In this document: positions 59,840 through 64,000 of the stretch, in pieces
Layout: every line of letters starts with the position of its first letter
Numbering within the stretch: position 1 is the stretch's first letter
The notes under the pieces: model-generated
Told to the model about the DNA's origin: nothing
What the model saw: only the letters and a program-made list of their open reading frames with translations
Databases searched by the model: none
Source: Malassezia japonica
Taxonomy: Eukaryota > Basidiomycota > Malasseziomycetes > Malasseziales > Malasseziaceae
Reading direction: 5' to 3'
DNA length: 64,000 nucleotides
Assembly (NCBI RefSeq): GCF_029542785.1
Contig: NC_083370.1
Span: 248,001-312,000, forward strand
Translations under genes and position numbers: made by a program

Positions 59840-61409
59840 ATGCCAGGTTGCACCGACTTGAAAGGCGAAACGACGATCGTCGGTACGTATCGCATACAGC
59901 TTCGATAGGAAATCGGATGCTAATTCCCAGTTCTCGGCGCCTCGGGCGATCTTGCAAAGAAAAAGGTAGGTGGCGGCGAATCGCTTTGCAGCGCTAACAC
60001 AGACGTTCCCCTCTTTGCTGCGCCTGTTCTTGCACGGCAACCTGCCCAAGGACACGTTCATTTTCGGCTATGCCCGCACCAAGATGGATGAAAAGGAGTT
60101 CCACGAGCGCATCGTGCCCAATCTCAAGGCCAGCGATGAAGAGATCAAGCGCTTCCTGGAGATCTGTAAATACATCCCGGGCGCCTACGACGAGGACGAG
60201 GCTTTCGAGAACCTTACCAAGGAGATCGAAAAGTTTGAAAAGCAGCGGGGCGGCAGCAAGCACAACCGCATCTTTTACATGGCGCTCCCGCCGAACGTGT
60301 TTTCGCCGGTGTCGGCGCACCTGAAGCGGAACTGCTACTCCTCGTCGGGCGTGAACCGCGTGGTGGTCGAGAAGCCGTTCGGCAAGGACCTCGAGAGCTG
60401 CCAGAAGCTCATTGCCGAAATGAAGGAAAAGTGGTCCGAGCAGGAGACGTTCCGTATCGATCACTACCTCGGCAAGGAGATGGTCAAGAACATCTTGCCT
60501 TTCCGTTTCTCTAACCCGGTGGTGAATGCGTCGCTGAACAACAAGCTCGTGGACAATGTCCAGATCACGTTCAAGGAGCCGTTTGGTACCGAAGGCCGCG
60601 GCGGCTACTTTGACGAGTTTGGCATCATCCGCGACATCCAGCAGAACCACCTCTGCCAGATGTTTTGTCTCCTGGCGATGGACGAGCCGGAGGACTTTAC
60701 CGCCGAGTCGATTCGCGACAAGAAGGTGAAGCTCCTCAAGGAGACGCGGCCGATCTCGACCGATCAGGTGCTCATCGGCCAGTACTCGGCCGCGAACGGC
60801 AAGCCAGGCTACAAGGATGACGATACCGTGCCAAAGGACAGCAACACGCCCACGTTTGCTGCCGTTGTCCTGTACGTGGACAACGAGCGGTGGAAGGACG
60901 TGCCTTTCATCATCAAGGCCGGCAAGGCGCTGGACGAGGGCAAGGTGGATGTCCGTGTGCAGTACAAAGAGCCCACACAGCAAATGCTCCGCTCCGTCGC
61001 ACGCGACGAACTCGTGATCCGCGTCCAGCCGGACGAGGCCATCTACTTTAAGAGCAACACCAAGCTCCCGGGCCAGGGAGATGCGAGTGTGCCGGTGGAG
61101 CTGGATCTTACTTACTCGAAGCGCTTCAAGGATGCCTACATCCCAGAGGCCTACGAGGCGCTGATCCACGACTGCATCCGCGGCGAGCACTCCAACTTTG
61201 TGCGCGACGACGAGCTGGAGGCTAGCTGGGCCATCTTCACGCCGCTCCTCCACGCAATCGACAACGGCAAGGTGGCTAGCACCACGTACCCGTACGGCTC
61301 GCGTGGGCCCGAGAAGTTGGACGAGTTCTTGACCAAGTTTGGATACAAGTTCGCCGAAAACTACCAGTGGCCCGTCACCAACGTCGCGGACATCGCGGCC
61401 AAGGTGTAG
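59840..61409 (+). CDS. ZWF1: Glucose-6-phosphate 1-dehydrogenase
   Basis: 494 aa, exons 59840-59882, 59931-59965 (35 nt), 60003-61409; introns 48 and 37 nt, both of the longer class. Splicing creates the dinucleotide fold TTIVVLGASGDLAKKKTFPS. The catalytic motif is RIDHYLGKEMVKNILPFRF, preceded by VVVEKPFGKDLESCQKL. Also YFDEFGIIRDIQQNHL and PFIIKAGKALDEGKVDVRVQ. First enzyme of the oxidative pentose phosphate pathway, making NADPH. The ATG at 59840 gives a short N-terminus MPGCTDLKGE. Confidence 0.95.
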
Positions 61410-61504
61410 GGATGCACCTCGCCATTCTTATTTACACGGCCATAGGCACAGCCATTACTACTATTCTGAAATGTAGTTGCGCTACGCACTAACTACGAAA
61501 GAAC

Positions 61505-62153
61505 TTAGAGCTGGGCCTTCTTCAGACCGTCGTTGTAGCGCGACTCGGCCTCGCTCCAGTTGACAACGTTCCACCATTGCTTGAGGTAGGTGGCCTTGTC
61601 GTTCTTGTACTGGAGGTACCAGGCGTGCTCCCAGCCGTCCCAGCCAATGACGGGGTGGTGGGTGGTCAGGGGGTCCTGGTCCTTGGCAGTGACCAGGTCC
61701 AGACGGCCGGTCGGCGACAGACCGAGCCACAGCCAGCCCGAGCCCTGGATGGCAGCAGCCTTGGAGTTGAAGGCAGTCTTGAACTTCTCAACGTCGCCAA
61801 ACTCCTTCTCGATGGCCGACTTGAGGGGGCCCTCGTTGAGCTTGCCACCGCCCTCGCTCTGGGGAGCAAGGTTCTTCCAGAAGAGCGAGTGGTTGATGTG
61901 ACCACCGCCGTTGAACTTGAGGGCGCTCTGGACCTCGATCTGCTTGCGCACATCGCCAGCCTGCGTCGCCTCAGCGAACGCCTTCTCGGCGGCGTTCAGG
62001 TTGTTGACGTAGGTCTGGTGGTGCTTGTCGTGGTGGATCGTCATGATCTCCTTGGAGATGAACGGCTCCAGCGCATCGTAAGCGTAGGGCAGAGGAGGAA
62101 GAGTGTACTCGGCTGCGGTTAGCGGGGAAGGACATTCAGGAGGACGTACTCAT
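61505..62153 (-). CDS. SOD2: Mn/Fe-type superoxide dismutase
   Basis: 203 aa, exons 62150-62153 (four coding bases) and 61505-62112; 37-nt intron. Starts [19 protein letters not shown], then [18 protein letters not shown]. Metal ligands: His in TIHHDKHH, His in [12 protein letters not shown], and the [13 protein letters not shown] block (Asp and His). The protein begins at the mature-domain position, so no mitochondrial presequence is visible: a cytosolic form is likely unless another 5' exon exists. Malassezia Mn-SOD is a known skin allergen family (Mala s 11). A CACGTG lies about 160 bp upstream (62314). Confidence 0.93.
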
Positions 62154-62313
62154 TGTGGTAGTCGAAGTTGGGAGGGAGCCGTTGCCACTCCCCGCACTGT
62201 TAAGTCCATGGCCCCTGCGGCCGGGCCAGAGGCCGTCGGACCCGGCATCCAACCAGAGGCCAGCAAATGCGTTTCTAGAAGCCCGATCACTTCATACGTC
62301 ATGACGAAATCGC

Positions 62314-62319
62314 CACGTG
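62314..62319. promoter_or_regulatory. CACGTG palindrome upstream of SOD2
   Basis: GCCACGTGGGTG in the 236-bp gap between the SOD2 start (62153) and the RING-gene stop (62390). Confidence 0.4.
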
Positions 62320-62389
62320 GGTGCACGGACGCCTAAGGGCGCCGGGCGCAGGGCGTTGTGCGCTGTGCACGGAGCAGCGGCGGAAGGGG

Positions 62390-63473
62390 CTATTCGCTAT
62401 CGTAGTCATCACTTGCCTCCTCGGCCTCGGGGTAGTCGAGCACGCCCTCGTCGTCGCTCTGCTCCAGGTCCGAATTGGCGTCCGAGACGGCGTCCGAGGC
62501 CGTGCCAGAATCGGCCTCGCCGATTTCCTCGCTCTCCTCCGAGCTCGGCTCGCGGATGCGCGCTGCGTTGCCGTGTCGGCGCGCGCGGGCGGCGCGCAGC
62601 TCGTCGAGACGCGACTTGCGGGTATTGGATTCAGACATTGTCCGATGGCTCTCGTCAGGCGGAGGCGAAACACTGACAATGCCCGAGTCGGACGACGCAT
62701 AGTCTCCTTGCGATGCGGCATCGTCATCATCGACGACAAAGTCTTGAAGGGACCCCTCTTCGTCGCTATCATTCGCTTCCTCTTCAGATTCGTGATTCAC
62801 CGCCTCGGAGCGGTGCCACGACGCCTCGTCTTCGGTCAGATCTTCGTAGATCACGCCACTGCGTTAGTAATGCGACGTACCATTCCGGATTGGAACACTC
62901 TCCCTCAAGGATCTCGCTCGAGCATACACCACACCGAAGCACGCCGTCATCCTCGTCGCGAATGACATGGTAAAATGTCGCAGGGTCAAAGAGGCCTGTG
63001 TGAGCCGAGTAACGTACCCTCCCAAAGGTCCTGGCTGATGGGGGGCGCATCACGCTGACTATTTGTGCTTTCGCGCAGCGCCTCCAATACGCCCTTGAGC
63101 GCCCATAGCTCCAGCGGCGGCGTCACGACTTGCACGCGACAGCTCGGGCACACCTTTTTGCGGCGTACCGTTCCCCGCTGCTCGTCTTCTTCGTTTACAT
63201 GCATCTCCACCTTGAACCAGGATACGAGGCAGTTGGCACAAAAGATATGGCCGCACGGCGAGACGCTGCGTGAGCACAATAGACGTACACGCATGGGCGG
63301 TCGAGCAGCTCCATGCAAATGCCACAGAGCAGCCCATTCTCCACCTTGGAAAGCGTCGCATTGGCACGAGCCAGTTCATCTCCTTCGCGTCCTAACTGAA
63401 TGCCCTCGTCCTCTGAAGAGTCGCTAATCACCTCGACGGTGCGCCGCCGCTTTGGCGCGTGTCCCCCCGCCAT
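62390..63473 (-). CDS. RING-finger protein with second Cys cluster and acidic tail
   Basis: 338 aa, exons 63289-63473, 63018-63265, 62881-62995, 62390-62858; introns 23, 22 and 22 nt. The spliced RING reads LLCGICMELLDRPCVVSP, then CGHIFCANCLVSWF and KKVCPSCRVQV. The next segment has FYHVIRDEDDGVLRCGVC and GECSNPECGVIYEDLTEDE, perhaps a second small metal site. The last 120 residues are acidic, with an internal basic RKSRLDELRAARARR. Probably an E3 ubiquitin ligase. The RING context recalls CHFR/RNF8 types, but no FHA domain is present. An in-frame ATG at 63506 would add 11 residues. Confidence 0.75.
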
Positions 63474-63510
63474 GGCGTTCTGCGCGTCGCGTCGATTCCT
63501 CCACATATAT

Positions 63511-63527
63511 CACGTGGCGTACACGTG
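63511..63527. promoter_or_regulatory. Paired CACGTG sites, RING-gene/SUB2 divergent promoter
   Basis: Two perfect CACGTG copies, 63511-63516 and 63522-63527, eleven bp start to start (about one helical turn), in the 110-bp spacer between start codons at 63473 (-) and 63584 (+). Confidence 0.5.
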
Positions 63528-63583
63528 CCGCAGCGTGCCAGTCGTCGCCTTCTTCCCCGCTACCAACGTGCAGCATTGAGAAG

Positions 63584-64000
63584 ATGGACAACGAGGAGTA
63601 GGTGTGAAGCGCGACGTACATGCTGACCGCAGTCTTATTGATTACGAGGAGGAAGTGACTGTGGCTCCCTCCACCGGCACCACCACCGAGACCACGACCA
63701 CGACCACGGCCGCGGCGGGTGAAGAAAAAGACAAGAAGGGCAGCTACGTCGGTATCCACTCGACGGGTTTCCGTGACTTTTTGCTGAAGCCCGAGCTGCT
63801 CCGTGCGATCAGTGACCTTGGTTTCGAGCACCCCTCCGAGGTGCAGCAGGAGTGCATTCCCCAGTCGATTCTCGGCATGGATGTGCTTTGCCAGGCCAAG
63901 TCTGGTATGGGTAAGACGGCCGTGTTTGTGCTTGCCACGCTGCAGCAGATTGAGCCGGTCGACGGCGAGGTGTCGGTCATTGTCATGTGCCACACGCGTG
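63584..64000 (+). CDS. SUB2: DEAD-box ATPase Sub2/UAP56 (3' partial)
   Basis: Exon 1 is 63584-63597 (14 nt), the intron 63598-63632 (35 nt, GTAGGT donor, CTGACCGCAG end), and exon 2 runs off the window. Spliced start [18 protein letters not shown], a Thr-rich linker, then [40 protein letters not shown] (Q motif), and motif [29 protein letters not shown] rather than AQTGSGKT is the Sub2/UAP56 form. It acts in spliceosome assembly and TREX-mediated mRNA export. Only the first 125 or so residues are visible. Confidence 0.93.

Noticed and set aside
1..64000. tRNA, rRNA, transposon, CRISPR or viral sequence
   Set aside because: I looked by eye for B-box-like GGTTCGAATCC, terminal repeats, reverse transcriptase or transposase motifs and found none. 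snoRNAs and other small RNAs cannot be excluded without computation.

Overview
ORGANISM. The window is 64 kb of compact nuclear DNA from a GC-rich fungus, most likely a basidiomycete yeast of the genus Malassezia. The evidence is about 42 protein genes packed at one per 1.5 kb, almost no repeats, a complex I subunit (NDUFS3), a Mig1/CreA-type repressor, Zn2Cys6 and RING proteins, a Mn superoxide dismutase without an obvious mitochondrial presequence, and above all a very unusual intron set. I placed 55 introns by making reading frames and protein families join. Thirty are exactly 22 nt long and most fit GTACGT-N7-CTNAC-NCAG, with the branch site directly abutting the 3' splice site. Only eleven introns are longer than 30 nt (34-49 nt), and these sit mostly in highly expressed genes (ribosomal proteins, G6PD, SOD, glycerol-3-phosphatase). 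The species cannot be fixed from the window alone. LAYOUT. 1-9.8 kb: RBG2/DRG2 GTPase (5' end cut off), LRO1 acyltransferase, DPH4 J-protein, ULP1-like SUMO protease with a giant Glu tract, ECD/SGT1, NDUFS3. 9.9-17.8 kb: SPF27 (splicing), RRP15, succinyl-CoA ligase beta, mitoribosomal S8, EFM4 eEF1A methyltransferase, a BNA7-like formamidase, the divergent pair RPS27/RPL19, and a 78-aa three-exon unknown. 17.8-30 kb: MTC1-like, a 205-aa unknown, calcineurin A, and an intronless 2504-aa membrane-anchored protein built of three DUF3712/LEA2-like modules. 30-41.8 kb: proteasome beta6, DSK2, two tandem glycerol-3-phosphatases, a SAM methyltransferase, AMPK beta subunit (GAL83), APC11, kinesin-14, BFR1. 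41.8-57.7 kb: CTK1-type CDK, Zn2Cys6 factor, RAD4/XPC, carnosine-type N-methyltransferase, TAPT1/EMP65, a TRIC-like membrane protein, EBP2, LEO1, an eIF4E-binding 4E-T-like protein. 57.7-64 kb: MIG1/CreA, ZWF1, SOD2, a RING protein, SUB2 (3' end cut off). HOW THE GENES RELATE. Functional groups recur without forming operons. Glucose signalling has the SNF1 beta subunit and Mig1. Pol II elongation and mRNA handling have CTK1, LEO1, SUB2 and SPF27. Ribosome biogenesis and translation have RRP15, EBP2, RPS27, RPL19, RBG2, EFM4, DPH4 and 4E-T. Ubiquitin/SUMO turnover has ULP1, DSK2, PRE7, APC11 and the RING protein. Fifteen divergent gene pairs share promoters of 30-363 bp, nine of them with a CACGTG palindrome. 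Several convergent pairs have touching or overlapping stop codons. DATA QUALITY. Three genes (SPF27, CTK1, 4E-T-like) are broken by an apparent one-base deficit near runs of 8-9 C or G. All other assembled gene models close exactly in frame, so these look like homopolymer errors unless shown otherwise.
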